From Progne subis subis (Eukaryota > Chordata > Aves > Passeriformes > Hirundinidae): a stretch of DNA of 64,000 nucleotides. Position numbers and translations under genes: made by a program. A model generated the notes under the pieces. It had not been told where the DNA came from. It worked only from the letters and a program-made list of their open reading frames with translations, and made no database searches. The DNA lies in the NCBI GenBank assembly GCA_022316685.1, contig JAKJHU010000030.1:6760058-6824057 (forward strand), read 5' to 3'. The stretch's first letter is position 1. Each line of letters opens with the position of its first letter. Of the stretch, positions 1-16,100 are shown in pieces.

Positions 1-3000
1 TTTTGTTAGCTGTAAAATAACTAATGTAAAGATTCATATAGGGCTCTGTTTAATGAAGGAAGGGGGAAGCCAAACTGTCTGTCAGTACTGCCAGTTATTT
101 CCATTAAACATAACATATACTTCATGGGTACTATTGTCTACTTTGTATGGTAAGATGACTAGAGCATATTACAAGATGGACAAGATTTTTGTTTCTTAAA
201 AAAGAGAGGAGCTTTTTCTCTCTTATTATATGATTTTTCTGAAACTTTTAAAATATGTCCCTAAAGAGAGTGAAGGAATCCCAGAGACTCTTGATGAGGT
301 ATTTTGGCAGTTTGTATGTCCCAGCTTTATTTTTTGACCAAGCACTCTGACACTATGATATAATTGCAGTTAATTTAAATATAGCCTGTAAATTAAATGT
401 TAGGTGAAGCCAGTTTTCCTCTTCGATTTGCATGGATATGCTTTCAAGGTTGTTATCTTCCCAGTGAAACTTTCACCTGTGGGTTTTTATTAGGTTGTTG
501 GTGGGTTTTTTTGTTTGTTTTTTTTTTTTTTTTTTTTTTTTTTTTCTTTTTTTTTTTTCTTTTTTAATTCAAATGAGAGACAAAACAGGCTTCCTATTAG
601 ATATATATTTGGCATTTCTATTCAAAATCCTGTTTCGTATATTATAGCTTCTCTAGATTTAGCTTTCTTTGCACTATATTCTATAAGACTGCTTTTAGTC
701 ATTCATGTTACAGGTATTCAGTGTGTACCAGTTTGTACAGCTTCTGTTAGAAATCTTAAAGGTCATTTTTCTCTTTTGAATGCAGATGAAAAGATTTAGC
801 TAAAATAATAGGTTTTAGTTGTGAAGTTACTGTGATTGAGAAAGCGATGTACCCCTTTAAAGGTATTAGCATAAAGATAGCACATTTGTTTATTATGTTT
901 CAAAATCAGCTTCTAGTATCTCTGCCACAGGTAACAATTGACTTTTCAGGCTTCAAGTTAATAGCCTTGTCTCTTGCTTGTAGGGATCAATATTAGTATT
1001 AATTAATCACCATTATCAGCCCTAGGATCTGGTTCTATTTGTTGTTACATCAGCAAAATATCAATATAGAAAGTGGACTCTCTGATCGTCATGGCAACTT
1101 CATCTCTTGGGTCAAAGAAAGTTTATCTTATCTGTGCATGGAGAGTGGCAAACTGTTTAGGGATCTAGTTTGAACTCTAAGAACATTGATTTAGTTTTTG
1201 TTTGTGAATAGAAGCTGAATTCCAATCACAAGGGATAGGTAAGATTTAAATATTAATGCCCACAGGCTTGTCTGAGAGGGTGTCATTACCATTACTGTCG
1301 GATTGTCTTTTTGAGATGACACAATGGTAGAGGAGAATTGTGTAGTCAAGACTATTTACAGTTTAGTAATTTGTGCATTGGACAAACAGGATTTAAAGTG
1401 AAAGTATGGAAATTCTACAGCATGTATGCAGTAGTATTACTTCTCCCAATCAATGTATGGTTAGGGTTTCTTCCACTTAGTAACTGTAGAAATAGCATGA
1501 AAACATAGATTATGAATTGGTAGAAGGAAGAGATTTTGTTATGCGTTCTCCCTTCAGAGATTTTTTAAGAAAGTGTTCAAGAAGTGTAGAGAAAGAATAT
1601 CAATATTTCACTCTGGAATTAATGGCAAATAGCCATCATGGAAAATCTGAATGCTACAGTCTGGCTAGTTATTTTTGTGTTTTATAAGTTAACACAATTA
1701 TCTCATGAGTTTGTGATAATAGAATATTGATAATGCTATTTTATCATGTCAAAGCTCCCTTTTTTTAATATAAAGTGCTTCTTGAATGTTCTCATTTTGA
1801 ATGTTCTCATCTTAGACAATGGACCTGGCATTTTTTTGTTACATATACCAAGAGTGTGGTTAAATCTCACTTGGAGGGATTTAACGACTTCATGATTGCA
1901 AGCACAAGGATTACTTTGAGACATAAGTACACTTTCTTTATACAGTTATTTGCAAGTGTGTGTGTGTATTTATTTTTCTGATAGTTCCTTAGGACATGCT
2001 TTATTGCAGACGAACATACCGATAAAGATATATATAGATGAAGAGTATCAATATTCCTGCCTTTTAGATAATACTTATTTAATCTTCTTTCTTCCTAGTG
2101 TATGAAATAGCAAAAAGTCTGTGCGTTTTCCTGATGCAGTTAAATAATGCTTTAGGAAATCTCAAATGCAATAAATCAGTTCAGTACATTTACAATATTG
2201 AGGAGGAGTTCTTATAAAAATTGTGAAATAAACCAACCAACCAAAACTCAAACACTTGCATAAAACTTACACTGCAGAAGGAATCACTTTTCGGTATTGA
2301 CATTTCCCATTGATTATTCAGTTTTATCTAATGCTTTGAAAGGGTAGTGCGATCATGAGTTGGTAGCAGATGCAAGCAGTTGTCACAGTATTCTTTTCTT
2401 TTTTAAAAAAGAAAAAGGGATCTAGTTTGATATAAATGTTATACAATCATCTGTTGTATTTTAATAGCTCCTGATATTGTTTGTGGAATCATAACATTGA
2501 AATTAAAATTAAAATTGCAGTTAAAATACTGCAATAAACAAAATGTTCCTATTTCAGATATTGAATAAATTTTATCCTCATTATTTTGCATCTGTCTTTT
2601 AATTTTTCATATCTCATGTTTCCTGTGTTGAGGAAGAGGATTATATAACACCCTTTGTAAATGCTAGTGTTTTTTTATATTTTAAAGAACTAGCTAGGAT
2701 TTGAAACCATGTTAAGTAAGTGTGATGATGTATTTATCATCAGAAACCTTTTATATTTGTAGAGCTCATTGGATGCAAGGCTTATTTGTATCTTCATTTT
2801 TTTTTTTTTTTTAATATTCATTCAATTTCTTAACTGTGAGTCTGTAAATAAAGCTGGAGTGGGATCTTTAACTTTGTTATTTTTTGATTATCGCCATATT
2901 GTTTTATTAAACTTTTATGATCAAAGTTTGTTTTTACAGTGTGAATATTATTTAGTGACAGAGTTTCAAAAATAACAATACTTTAGTTATTAGTGAGTTT

Positions 3001-6000
3001 CTCTGACATATCTTTATAAACTCTTCTTATCCATTACTCTTGCACTCACATAAGTGAATTAGAGTGATGTTGCTTTGTTCTTCCAGACAACTGGAGCTTT
3101 CAGACTGTGATTAGCTGATACAACTGCATGTTACATGCTGTTTTTACTGTACTCGATCCTTTTGCCTTAGAGTCAGTATAGCAGAGAACAGTGAAAAATC
3201 TTCTCAATTTTTACACTTTTCCATTTTTCCTTTCCAGATGACAAAAGTCTGATGCTAACACAGTAAAATACTACAGCATTTCCTGTGTTACTGGGTTTCC
3301 CATCCACCTAATGCTTTTTTGGAAGGTATAAATATATGAGAAACTTAAGGAATAAAGTCTTTAACTTTATTCATAGAAGCAGTCCTGTTGATAATACTTA
3401 AAATGAATGTGAAATGTTTATAGGATAGAGGCTTAAAAATACCCACAGCCACAAATGGTACCTAACACTTTGGTGCATGTAAAATTAGAGTGTAGAGTAG
3501 AATTGAGACTAAGTTTAAATGAAGTGTGTTCTGCATGTTCAAAGGAATTCCATGATTCGCATTTTGTCTCCTGTGTTATACATGTTCCTTTTCATATTAT
3601 TCGAGAAGTAAAAGTCAACTATCGTGGTAAAAGTTATATGGAAAAATATAATTACTTTCTAAATATACTTGCAATTAGTATTGAAAAATGATTTTTAATG
3701 AGGATAGAAAGAATTTTATGGTAAAGTAAGAAATTCCTCATAGACTCAAATACAATGAGAGAAGTCTTTCTGTGTTTCTGTTGTAAAGATTTTTCTCTGC
3801 TGAAATGGAATAATCTTGAAAGCAATTTTTATGGTCATACCTGGAAGTGTTCCTTAGGCTGACAAGAAATTCTCTACAGGGTGTTATTATTTTTTACTTT
3901 TGTAGTTGCAGCACAAGCCTCAAAAGAGTGGTGTGTTTTACTTGCATCATTGGGATCATCATTAGAGCCCTGCTGTTTAAGACTTGATTTATATTATTGA
4001 ATGTGTAGCTTAATATTTATAAGACATAGTGAAAAAAATTGCAAGGACCTTGTCAGATCTACTTTAAATTTTGTGCATATTCTATAGATGCCTAGGTTTT
4101 GTTTTCACTTTTCATTTTCAAATTCAGGCTTCATATTAGATGGCAATAAAGATCCCTTCTCTGAAGTTTTGAAGAAGTACAGCAAGGATTTTCATCAAAC
4201 ATTTTATGCAACTTTATGCAAAGAAAATGAACCGTCTGTAACTGATGCATCAAAGTAGGACGCAATTGTTAACCCAGTGAAGACAGTGGTAAAATTACCA
4301 AAGCTGAAGTAGCAGTAGTTTTTCTAAAAAAAATCCTCAAAACCCCTGTCTCCACTCCCTCCCACCCTCTCATGATACAGAATTCACTAGTAAATATGTA
4401 TGAAAAGGCTTTTGGAAGCAGTAACAGATCATTTTTGGAACCTTTCAATCATATTGGTTTTTGAGTATTGTATCTGCTAATTGTACTTTATCCATTTCAG
4501 AACAAGCGTTGACAAAATGCTCTAATTTTGTAGGATGCAGAAGAGAAAATCTGTATGTCCATAGATGTACGGATTTTTGGGGCAGTTTAAATGTGTCAAT
4601 AATCTATATTCACGTGAAAAATACTAAAATAAAATTGACTAGCAGTGTGTCTGTGAATAGGATGCCGTACCTCTGAGAGGCCCTTGGCTCCCAACTAGCT
4701 TAAGCTTCTAAGTAACCTGCGTAATGTTTTAATAAAAATGCATATATATTTCTATTTAAAAAAAACCAGCAACAACAACAAAACCCCCACCAACAACAAA
4801 AAACAACCCAGAAGTTGCTTGATAGTTTTTCCAAAAATGCTTTGTGGTAATTCAGTGAACACTAGGATACTTAAGAACAGAGGAAAAAAAAAAAATCTCA
4901 AATATTTGACAGTTTATCTGGAAAAAATATTAGCTGGTTGCTAAAAATACAAGTGCACTCCTTAACAATGTGCATCTTGGACAAACAGACGCATATTTTG
5001 TCATCAAGTTACTTAAGCTTCTGAAGTCAGGGCTACAACTGGGTCAGATGATAAGATGAGCACAACAGAAAAACGAAGAGTGGCTCTGATAAAAACTGAT
5101 TGATTGATGTCTGGCTTCCCCACCATCACAAGCAGTTGACAGTTAGTTTGGGATCAGATGATTTGGCTTTTGCGATAGAAGATGGGGCCTGGTAGGCAAG
5201 TCTGAAGGACAAAAAGGTCAGTTTCTGTACAGTGTCAGGCAGTGCTGGGTTCCCACAAGGTGGGGTATTGGATTAAGATTTTCTTTAGTTAGAAGACTTA
5301 ACTTTCCATGGTCCATTGAAAGGCCAAGTAATCTGGTCAGTATTAATACAAAAATACAAAAGACTTTTTAAGTTATGAGTGAAAGGAATGAGAACAGAGG
5401 ACATATACCTGTTGGGCCAGTGAATTAGAGAAAAAACATTTTTGCTGTTCAATTTCTGTATTTACTTTAAACATCATAGTTTATAGCATTAAATGATTTA
5501 TAAAGTCTGACTTTGAAAATGTGGTTCCCACAGGAGATTTTGCAGTGCAGCTGCAATAAGTTTTATGTTACTTATATTTCGAGAGAGTGTAACGAAACAT
5601 TGTGGATAAATTAATTTCAGCTTCTGAAATATTGTGATTCCGTGGCCTGTTTTGTAGAGGATAGCACATTGTACCTTAATTATACAAGCATGTGTTTTTT
5701 ACTAGATTAAGAACAATTAGCGTTTTATGCTTAAATATAATTAAAATAAATTTTCATGAAGTGTGATTTTGTGAACTGGAGATAATTTATCAATCTATGA
5801 CCATACTATGACCACCTGAGTTTATGAGGCTTTCTGTGGTTGTGTGTATTTCTTTCAGAACACATTTACAATTACCACTATCTGTTATAGTACAGAAGGA
5901 GAGAAAATGTGCAAATGAAAATCAAGACATAGTATCTTTGGAATGAAAAAGATTTTCAAGACGGCCATGAAAATGTCTACAGCTGCCACAGAATTGGAAT

Positions 6001-9000
6001 TTGGACAGCTTGGATTTGAATTTAGATTTTTGGACAGTTTTATACTCCCTAGAAATCCTTTATAAAGTATCGCTTTTCTCTGAGTTTTAAGGGTCACATC
6101 TCCAAAGGACAGTTGGGTCTCAGCTAATGCTGCTGACTTAATATCAGTAAGATGAATTCTGCAAGGTGCTGTATTGCTGATAGTATAGCTGGAATGCGGT
6201 ATGAAAGAACCTGGAGTGTAACCTGGAGTGTTACCAGTAATGAGTGATCAGTGCAGGTGAACTGGTGGTCATTTGAATAGTGATTAGTTATATTTCAAGA
6301 AAGGTTGTTTTCTTTGTGTCTAATCTCTAGTGACTTGCTTCATTTAAGAAATAATAATTAAAAAAAAGGTCTTTTTCCAAGAAATACACTGTTTTATCCT
6401 GACTATTTCTGTACATCTCTTTTGAAGTGTATGTTAAAGGCATATTTTAAAATACAGAATTCAAGGCTTAGAGAATTATTTTGTATGCAGATTTACGACA
6501 AGACTGGAAGTGTTTAAGAGCTTCTCCAGTATTATTTATATTGTGGTGCATCCCTTTTGCATCAGAGCTGTGTTAAATTTTCATACATTATTATGCTGAT
6601 CTCTCACAGCATTACTACAAATGGTCTGAAATAAGCTGTAAAAGCCTGTGATAACTTGAACATAGGGTTTAGATTTTCAGGTGTGTTTCTTTGACAAACA
6701 TGTTGCATCACCGAATAAGTAGTTCTTTTTTGAACATCTCGTACTGAAGTTTTTCAAGATATAATTATATGCTTAATAAAAATGAAGAGAGCTTTATTAG
6801 AGATTTCTTCAAAGTATAATGCTTGGATGGTAGCCTGCTTTGTTGGCTCTTTGGGAATTTTACACCTTTTGGTTATACAACTGAGACCCATTTAGTAATG
6901 CAAAGAGGAGAATTTGAGTTGGTAAATCAAAAAGGGGAGAAAAATTAATGTTGCCAAAATAATCAAGATCAGCAGTTCTTATAAATGAAGAGTAACAGTC
7001 AGCTGCTTAGACCAGCTAGACTGTGTAATTTTATGATTAGTCCTGCAGCTTAGGAAATCTCATTTTAGTGGGAATGTGCTTTGGGGATGTTAGGACTGGT
7101 CTGATCAGTCTGACATTAATTTTGAAGCTATGGCCTTTACATTATAAAACAAATGAGAAAAAAATAATTTGGGGTGTTACTCTTGCTATGTATAAATTCT
7201 TTTCAAATCTTGAGTGATTTGTGCACCGGCAATGCCAGTGTTAGAGAAGAATAACACCCAGTTTGCACAAATATATTTATTTCTGAAAATGAAAACCCAC
7301 TTTTGTATTCACAGAAAAATCTTTTGGAAATATAGGTGTGATGCCATCAGGGAAATAATTTCAGCTTTGGCTTGTATTTTATGTTTAACTTGGTATGTTT
7401 TTATGTTAATCTAGTCCCACAGTCTTCCAGAATAATTTTTACTGGAGCCCTGAGTTGTGTATGGATATGAATTTTGTTCACAGGGATGTTATAAAACATA
7501 AAAAAAAATGGGTAAAGAATAATCAGATTTATTATTAAAATATTGATTTGTTATAAGAAAAACATTTTTAAATGCTTTACAATCAGTTTGCTAGTCTTTA
7601 TTCATTTCTTAGTGGGCAGATGTTCTTGTTACTAAAAGTATCAAGATGCAGATGGTATTATTTGGCATCTTTTTAGAGGCTTCACTGTTACGTGTGGTGA
7701 GCTGAACGCTAAACTAATACATGATTCTTCAGTGGCATTTCATGTTTGCAAGAAATTATTTAAATAACTGTCTTTGTAACAGGTCACGCAAGAAAAAAAA
7801 TCGCTCTTAAAAATAATGATCACAACCTAAATAGAAAGTTTTGTGCTTCTGCATGTATGGAAGTGTTTTGACTAATAATTTGAACTTGAGAATTATTTCA
7901 AACAATATTGTTTTTAAGAATCTGATACATAGGTTTATTTAAATAAGGATGATTGTATTTTTATATCTCACTGTATGTGAGAATTAATTTGAATTGAGGC
8001 TGAAATTGATGTATAGCAACAATTTAGCATAAAATGCACTTATTTTGTTTGAAGAGAATAGCATACCATGGGTAAAGATAATAGGACTCATAAATAAGTA
8101 GCTTCAAAATAGGAAGTAATTATTTTTAATTTTTTGAGTAATCTTGCATACTGTATCTTAAACAGACCCCTGGAAACAGACAAAGTCTGGAAAATATTGC
8201 CTCTATTTCAGTAATACAAAAATGAAAGCTTATATTTTAGGTTTCCTAATGTGGTCAATCCATACTTTTCAATCCATGAGCATTTTTGTTGTTGTTTGTT
8301 TGTAGATTCCCACCCCCCCCCTTAGTTGTTGCCTGATGTTAAGGAGTTCTCAACACCTGCAACTCTTGCTGACACCAGTTAAGATACCCTAACTAGTGCT
8401 GTCAGGAGTAGCAGTTAAGTTCTTAGATTCTTTCATGCCTTTTTCTGTTTTCCTCCTTTTATTGGAAATTTCTGTGTGTGTAATGCAAATGCATTATATA
8501 CTTTGTGTGTTCCCAAGTGTTACCATAGCAAGTATAGCTCTTGAGAGGATTTCCTTTCTGACTTCCAGAAGACCTGCAGAAATATTTAATTTTATTTCTG
8601 ATTAAAACCTTACTTCATAGCAAGATTGTGTAGGTAGGACCTCCAAAGTCAAAAGAGTTTCTTGTCTTAAGATGCTGCTAATCCTGTGGACTTTTGTCCT
8701 TGAAATAAGTTCTGTGTCTTAGGTTTTAATGTTATGCAGTTATAGGCACAGTCATATGCAATTTATTTTCCCTTAGGTTGTTATCCTAAGTTTTGAAATT
8801 TTTAACTGCTGAGCCAAAACCAGTTCTTCTATTCATGTTAGTATTTTACATTCTGAGTGATTTTAAGATGCCAGGCATTTTCATATAGACTATTATGCCA
8901 CAACATTTTTTTTTTTTTAAAAACAGCAAACAGAAATGTCCAGTGCCATGTCTGGTGGGGTTTTTTGCAACTTAAGGATCATGTATCTTCAATTTATGCT

Positions 9001-12000
9001 TAATTGCTTTCTTTATGTAGCTTTCATTTATAATATACCCTGTATAACAGTATAACACTACAAAGAAACCAGGCATATTATACAAAATTGAACTGTATTT
9101 ATAGAGATCATGAATAATTTTGCTAATAGAAGTAATATAAAAAAAGACTGTAAATGAAGGATTTTGAATTTCTTTAAATTACCTTTATAAGGAAAAGATG
9201 CAGAGACTGGCAGAGGTAAAGTTTTGCATGGAAGTGAGTGATGATGTTTTCTCTCATCCTTTTGAGAAACAAAATGTGAGTGAAGATAAAATATATTTAT
9301 GGCAATTGAGCTATCACACAACACTTAGTTTAGCTCTGATTGAATTATTCATAGAACAATATTTTCCCAAATGTGATAATCTGTTTTTATTTTATTGTTT
9401 TTAAGCTTTTCACAAAAAGTCCTGATTTTTATGCTTTAGCTGTTAGTTGTTTTCATGTAGCATGTTGAATATTTGGTGTTGTTGAAAGCTGTTAAACATG
9501 AGAAAAGCTTCAAAAAATTGGTGTGAATTCGATCCCTTTCTGTAAGGGGAAGTATCAGGAAGAATGAAGTGTTGTTTATTCATTCACAGGCAAAGAGAAA
9601 TAAGTTACTGAATCCAGGGAATTTAGGACATCATAATACCTTTTTTTCCCTCCTTCCTTTTCTTTTTTTCTTTTGGGAGGGAAGAAAGAGCATAGTACTT
9701 GTTTGTATTATGTACAGGAACACTGAAAATCTGTAAAGCATAATTGTTGATAACTTCGGTAGATTATACATTCAAATATATTTTGATACTTGAATTATGT
9801 GATTGCATTTGTACGTAAAATGTTAAGAAAAACTGTGGGCACTGCTGATGTCTGTTTTGTTGCCTAATTAATGATCTTGTTACAGGAACTTCAGGAGAGT
9901 GTATTAAATGTTCTGCATTTTGTATGAAGTAGTACTTTATTAGTGAAGTATATGGAATGAATGTTTGAATTTCATTTTTTGTTGCACATTAATGATGCAC
10001 TGCTCATTCTAATTGTGAGTTCATGTAATGGCAAGGTGTTATGCCTGTGATAACCTGCATGTAGCAGAAAATATGTATTTAGATTATTACGCTTTTTTTT
10101 TTTTTTTTTTGCGTTTTGATTGGCTGAGTGGTTCATCCCTTATATCTGATGGAAATTACTTATCGGATAGTAATTACTTAATCTCTGTTTGGAGTAAAAC
10201 AACTGTGAGTGATGGACTCACTTTTGAAATACAACATTTGTAACCTTGCTATAGGAATTTTATTTTCCCAGAGTAACAGAAGATACATTCATAGTCTGTA
10301 GACTAAAAATTTCTTAGGAATACATGTATCATGTTTCCATTTTTCTTAGGTCGTTTTTGGTGTTAAAACAAAACACTCAAGCAGCAGTGTGAAAGCCATA
10401 TATCCTCCACTAATGGAGAGTGATTTACAAATTATTGTTTGTATTCTTAGCTAGTAATAGAGATTAACCTGTAGGTAGAATTTATAGATTGTTTTGCATT
10501 TCAGTATGAAATTTCTTTGTACTTCTGTCACGTTCTCTTAAAATTTAGTAAGTAATACTTTGCTTCTTTGGATTTTTCCTGTTTGGAGAGCAATCAGTAT
10601 CATTACTCAGTTTTTTGCAAAACTTCAAATCAGAGACTGGAAATTATTTATCAGGCAGGTCCTGGTAAATGGAACCCAGGACCTTTGTGATCTGTTTACC
10701 TGATGAAGTGCAGGTTTACTTTTAACCTTACTCATCTCTACAGTAGAACTTGCTAATGTTAGAAATACCTCTTAATAAAAATGAAGACAGAATCTCTTGC
10801 CTTGATCACATGATCGTAATAAGGAAAAGCCAGGCCCAATAAGAGATTGGTAAGTCTTTGACATTTGCATTCTCATTAATATATACATACATAAGAAACA
10901 AATAGACATTAAATATATATATTTATGTATAGCTGGTCTGCCTGTATAGCAGTTTGCCTATTGATTCCAAAGGCCAGTAGTTGTCTGAGTTAACAAAAGT
11001 TACATAAAAGTAGTGCCCTGTGGCCCTTTATGGGCCACTATACTCCACTATATGGAGTAATGAGGCTAAACCTTATACCCACACTTGTTGCACCAGGCAA
11101 ATGAGGAGAAGCTAATGATTGTCATTGGGTAAATTGTGTAAATTTGGGAATGGTAAAATTGGGAAAAGACACTATTTCTCGGTATTACCACTTGACCTCC
11201 AAGGCACTTTCCAAAGTTGCCAATAAATAGAAATGAATATAAAATGGGGATCTCAGTTTTCTGCTGGCTACTACTGAAGGGATAACTAATGTTTCATATT
11301 TATACATCTTACCTTAGATGAAATGCTTTTCTAAAAATTGAATATCAATGTTTTGTTGGATCTTCATTAGTGTGAGTGGTAAAACATAGATTTGTTTCAT
11401 TGCCTCCAAGGTAGTTATTATTTTCCTTTTCTGAAAAATATATCCAAAGTGAAAAACAACCCCTTTACAAAACATTTAAGGTAATTTTTATTTTAATAAA
11501 AGCCATTTTTCAAGTCGGGTTTGTTTTGTAGTTTTTTTTTTTTTTTTTTTTAAGGAATGGATCATTAGCTATAGTACTGCTGTCTCATGACAGCTGGGAA
11601 ATTGCAACTTTAGAGTCATTATTTCTATAAATAATTTAAGAATACTTTTTAAAATGAGTAACTAAAATTTTTCAGCAAAACTTCTGAGGTTATGCCATAC
11701 TGGAAACGGTGGCAGATTTTCAAGAAATTAAGGACTCTTCTTCATAGCTGTGTCAATCTAGCATTCTGTGTTTCTGTTATGTCACTGGAGAATGAATATA
11801 GGAAGAGCAAGTGAACTCAATAGTAAAAGGCTTTTTGAGCACCCTGTTTATGACTTTGGTGGCATTGAGTTTGTGCCCTTTTTGCTTGATAGTGGTCTGT
11901 GAAAAGATGTGAAGTGTGACGAAGAAGCAAAACCCAAACCCTGACGTTTATTTTCCTCCTTTCTTGATTTGTGTCCTCATTGAAGGCCTTATCACTGCTA

Positions 12001-14702
12001 CAAATGAGTATGAGAACAGCGTGGGGAACTCCCAGAGTGTATTAAAGATAGATACTGTAAAAGATGGAATCAAATCAACTTAAATAGGGATTTCTTAGAA
12101 CTAAGTTTTATGTCTAGTGCTTAATAAATGATGTAAAGAGAAAATAACTTTTTACCTTAGAGATTAAGAAAGCTCTTAAATTGCATCTGTGGACCAAGAC
12201 ATACTTCATCAAAAGAACAAAGATCAAGTATGACAGTACTGGCGTTTTTAAGATATCAGAAAAGGAGAAAAACAATGAGCAAAAATTCTTACAGGAGTCA
12301 CTTGCATGTTGCAGGTGAAAATGATATAATTAAAATACAGTTAGATGGAAGCAGGTCATAGGTTTCATTGAAATCAAAGTGGATTTTTCAAGTACAATTT
12401 CATATTAAATGTTAATTTAATAAACTAATGGAGATCAGTGAAAGGTCAGTCCGGAATGCAAAGGGTTAAAATGCTGAACAGTGACCTGAACAGGGAGTTG
12501 TTGTGTCTCTGAATCCCAGACATACTTTATTAGGACAATCCAGCTGGTTTTCTATTTCTATCTCCTCATTATCAACACGCTTATGGTATGGCCTCTTCCC
12601 CCTCACTTCCAATGCCAAGAATTTGGCAGGGACACTATGTGAGGAGGTCAGAGACTGATTGAGAGGAAAAATGAAGTTCAGACTGCAGCAGAGATGCAGA
12701 AAAAGTGAGTCCAGTCGGTGAAGAGCTAAGGTTTTTCTGTTTGCTGTATGGAGACTAACAGCAGAGTTGGTTGTTTTTTGTTTGGTTTTTTTTTTTTTTC
12801 CCCCTTGTGAGTGGTGATTACAGCTCTGTGTGAAATTACTGACAGGAGGTTTTGTTTCAGTCTTACTGAAAATACTGTAAAATAGCAGTCAAGCTCAAGG
12901 AATTGCACATGTAAAATCAGTAGAAAAATAAACAAAACTGAATATTTTCTTTCTTCATAATGTTTGGCATCTTTTGTATATTTTAAGAAGAAAAAAATAT
13001 TAAATTGTACTGTTTTTCTCTGTAAAAGGAATTATAAATAGAAGCCTCGTAGTGTGAAATTTATTTGTGTGTTGTATCGAGCTTTCTCAGCTGAGAGAAA
13101 AAGAAAAAAACAGCAACCTCTAGGAAATGTGCAAAGGAAGGAAGTGGGAGGAAAAGAGTCTTTCTCACACATTTCCATAGTTTCCATTTAAATATATATA
13201 TATATGTAAATATTACTGCCTTATGACACATAGTTTACATCAGCAGGTACATCAGTTTAATATTAATATGGATGAAACTCTTTGCATCGTTTGTATTGAT
13301 TGAACAGAAAATAAATTTGATACTTTTTGTGTCCAAAACCATGGATCAAAGCAGATGGAGAAAATATAGAAAGATTTTCTATAGTAGACCAGTTTCAGTT
13401 GGTAACAGACCTATTTGTATGTCTTCAAAACAATATGTAGTGCTTCATTCAGTGTGAAATGAATTATCTCAGAATTGATCTGTGGTAATACTGTACTAAA
13501 AAAATTTTTTTTGGTTTTCATTGTTTTCCTGCAATTCCCCTCTAACTTAATGGAGTGAGTTATTTTCTTGTGTATACAGGGAGATACTTCTTTTTTAGTT
13601 CTTACATTCCTATAATTCCTGTTGAAACAGATAGAGATTGTGTGCATAAGGAGTGTTAGGATTTAGTCTTTTTCAGATATTTGATTTCCAGTTTTTTGCA
13701 CAACTATTGTATGCTTATTACAAAATGATGTTAGTGGTGGTCTCTGCATTTGTGCTGAAGGGCTAATGCTGATGTTTGACCATGTGTTGCAGTTTCAGAC
13801 TCTAAGATGAAATGATTTCTCAGTGTCTGTTCAAATCCTAGTTTACTCCTGTGACATGAGCCCTGTAGTTTAGGGGCATGTGACCCTTAAAAAATGTCCA
13901 AAGATGTTAAGTGTGTTAAGAACGCAACATTCCTAGAAAGCCTCAATGCTTAGAAGTTTTAAATTTCTTGTTAAACTACAGTGGAAGAATGTTATCCTGG
14001 CTAGCATACTGTCCTGAATTTCTTACAATTGTTAGTTGTGGTGGTGTTCTTAGTGCATGGGAAAACCTAGCACTGAAAGGAAGCAAGAAAGCATGACTTA
14101 TAAATGGAATCCTGTGGGGTATGGGATGGGAGGGGCTGACGGAATGTGAGAGAGCAAGAGAGACTTATTTTGCTGAAAGGATGAATGAAAAGAAACAAAA
14201 TTACTCTCACTGGTAAATTCAGGTACCTCCTTAATTGACGAACATGAGCTCACAAGCGGGGTGCAGATAATAGACAAAGGAAAAAGAAAGGAATTCACTC
14301 TGGGCTGGGATTAGAACCTGAGGCTTTCCATATGGGAAGAATAATTTACACTTAAAGAGCCTATTCTCCTAAAGGAAAGGAGAACAGTGTAGTTGAGTTA
14401 TACCAGTAAAAATATATATTTCTGTATTAATTAATAATTTTATAAGTACTGTTTATGCCTTTATTTTTATACTATTCACAATAAACTCCTGACACTTCTG
14501 CCCCCTCATAACAGACACCTAACAATGAAGCAGCTTCAATTAAGAAGCAGAACATCAGCCTCTGGCATCCTACTCTGTTGTTCCATCTTTTTTGCGAGGG
14601 AGAATTCATTTGTTTCTTAATTAAGAAAAACACCAATAGCATGAAAAATCTGCTTATGGTACCTGAATGGTAATTAGGTGAAAGGTAAAAAAGAAACACA
14701 CA

Positions 14703-14802
14703 NNNNNNNNNNNNNNNNNNNNNNNNNNNNNNNNNNNNNNNNNNNNNNNNNNNNNNNNNNNNNNNNNNNNNNNNNNNNNNNNNNNNNNNNNNNNNNNNNN
14801 NN
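14703..14802. other. Assembly gap, 100 N
   Basis: Exactly 100 consecutive N. This is the usual placeholder for a gap of unknown size, so distances across it are nominal. The left edge ends in an ACACACA-like run, which suggests that the assembly broke in a simple repeat. Two apparent open frames that span it contain only X residues there and are not real. Confidence 0.99.
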
Positions 14803-16100
14803 CAAAATACTGAATCCAAATAGAATTAAGATCTTATTAAAATCATGCTTTAAAATTATTCTTATTATTTTGATTAATATTTACAACTTTATACTAAATA
14901 AGAGAAGTGAGTAATTTTTCCCCAATACAGTGATGACATAGCATTTTTATAAATACCTTTCTAGTGTGGCAAACATTAACCCTTTGAAGCATGCATGGGT
15001 CTGAATTTGACTGAGCGCCACAAGGCATTTGCCATACATTCTGGAGATAAAAGGAGGAAGGGAAACATTGTGGGGTGTTCACAAACAGCGGGTCCCCAGG
15101 GATACCACTATTTCCTTACAAAATAGCTAAGCTGTATGTGCAGTTAGTTCTGAGAAAAAATAAATGATCCCCTGAGCAGTCACTTCCAGCTCACTCTCTC
15201 CCATGTCAGGGGATTCAAGCCCACCATGAGCTGTGTTCTGGTGAGCTGTGCAATTGGTCATGTCCCAGCTCCAACATTCAAACATACTTGCTGTCTAAAA
15301 CAAATGTGTCCAAACACATCTTTTTAAGCCACCTCTCAGCTGGAGTCGTGCTTTTCAAGCCTAATGCTGTAAAATCCCTATACTTTGATACGAAAAGTTT
15401 TAAGAAGCTATTTTCACTGCTGCAGAGAAATGTGTAAATTCAGAGTCTGGGAAAAAATAAAGCTTGTAGAAACTGAAGGGTCACACTAGAAATGCTGTTG
15501 TAATTTTTTGTAGAAATGTGAAATTCATCTCACTTTATTTTTGGCTTTATGTCTGTAGGGTAAAATTACTTTTTTCTGGAGTAGATGAGCATGTGTGCAA
15601 GGAGAAGGCTGAAACCTAATCCATCCAAACGAAATCTTGCCCTTTTAAGGAAGATCTAATAAAAGGCAGTAACAGGTTTTTGGGTTGAGGTTACAGTTCT
15701 AAGTGGAATGATAACTCACATTTAAGTGGCTTATCAAAGCGATTGAATATATTTGATAAACTTATATTAATGTACCATAGTTTTTTCTTGCTATTTGATA
15801 ATGTTCTAGTATGATACTATATAAAATATCGTCCCAAGGATTTATAAAGAGCTGAGAGAAAAAGATTGTGAACTTTCAGTTTGTAGTTGATACAATAAAG
15901 CTACTTGAAATTGCTTCAAATATTTAAAATGTTTTTGCTAATGCATTGGCTCCCAGCAGTATGAATGGTTCAGGTAGCAGGCTACTAGCCAGTTACCCTT
16001 GCCATATGCTAATCAGGGATTAACCAATGAGCTTCAAAATAAAAGATGGAGAGAGATGACTTTAGGATATTTGGTACGAAAAGGTAGCTAATATTTCTGG

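Noticed and set aside
515..799. 94-codon plus-strand frame starting with poly-Phe
   Set aside because: The N-terminal third is the translated T tract at 518-565; the rest has no domain or conserved pattern.
14472..14914. Frames of 115 and 78 codons crossing the gap
   Set aside because: They are open only because the 100 N were translated as X.
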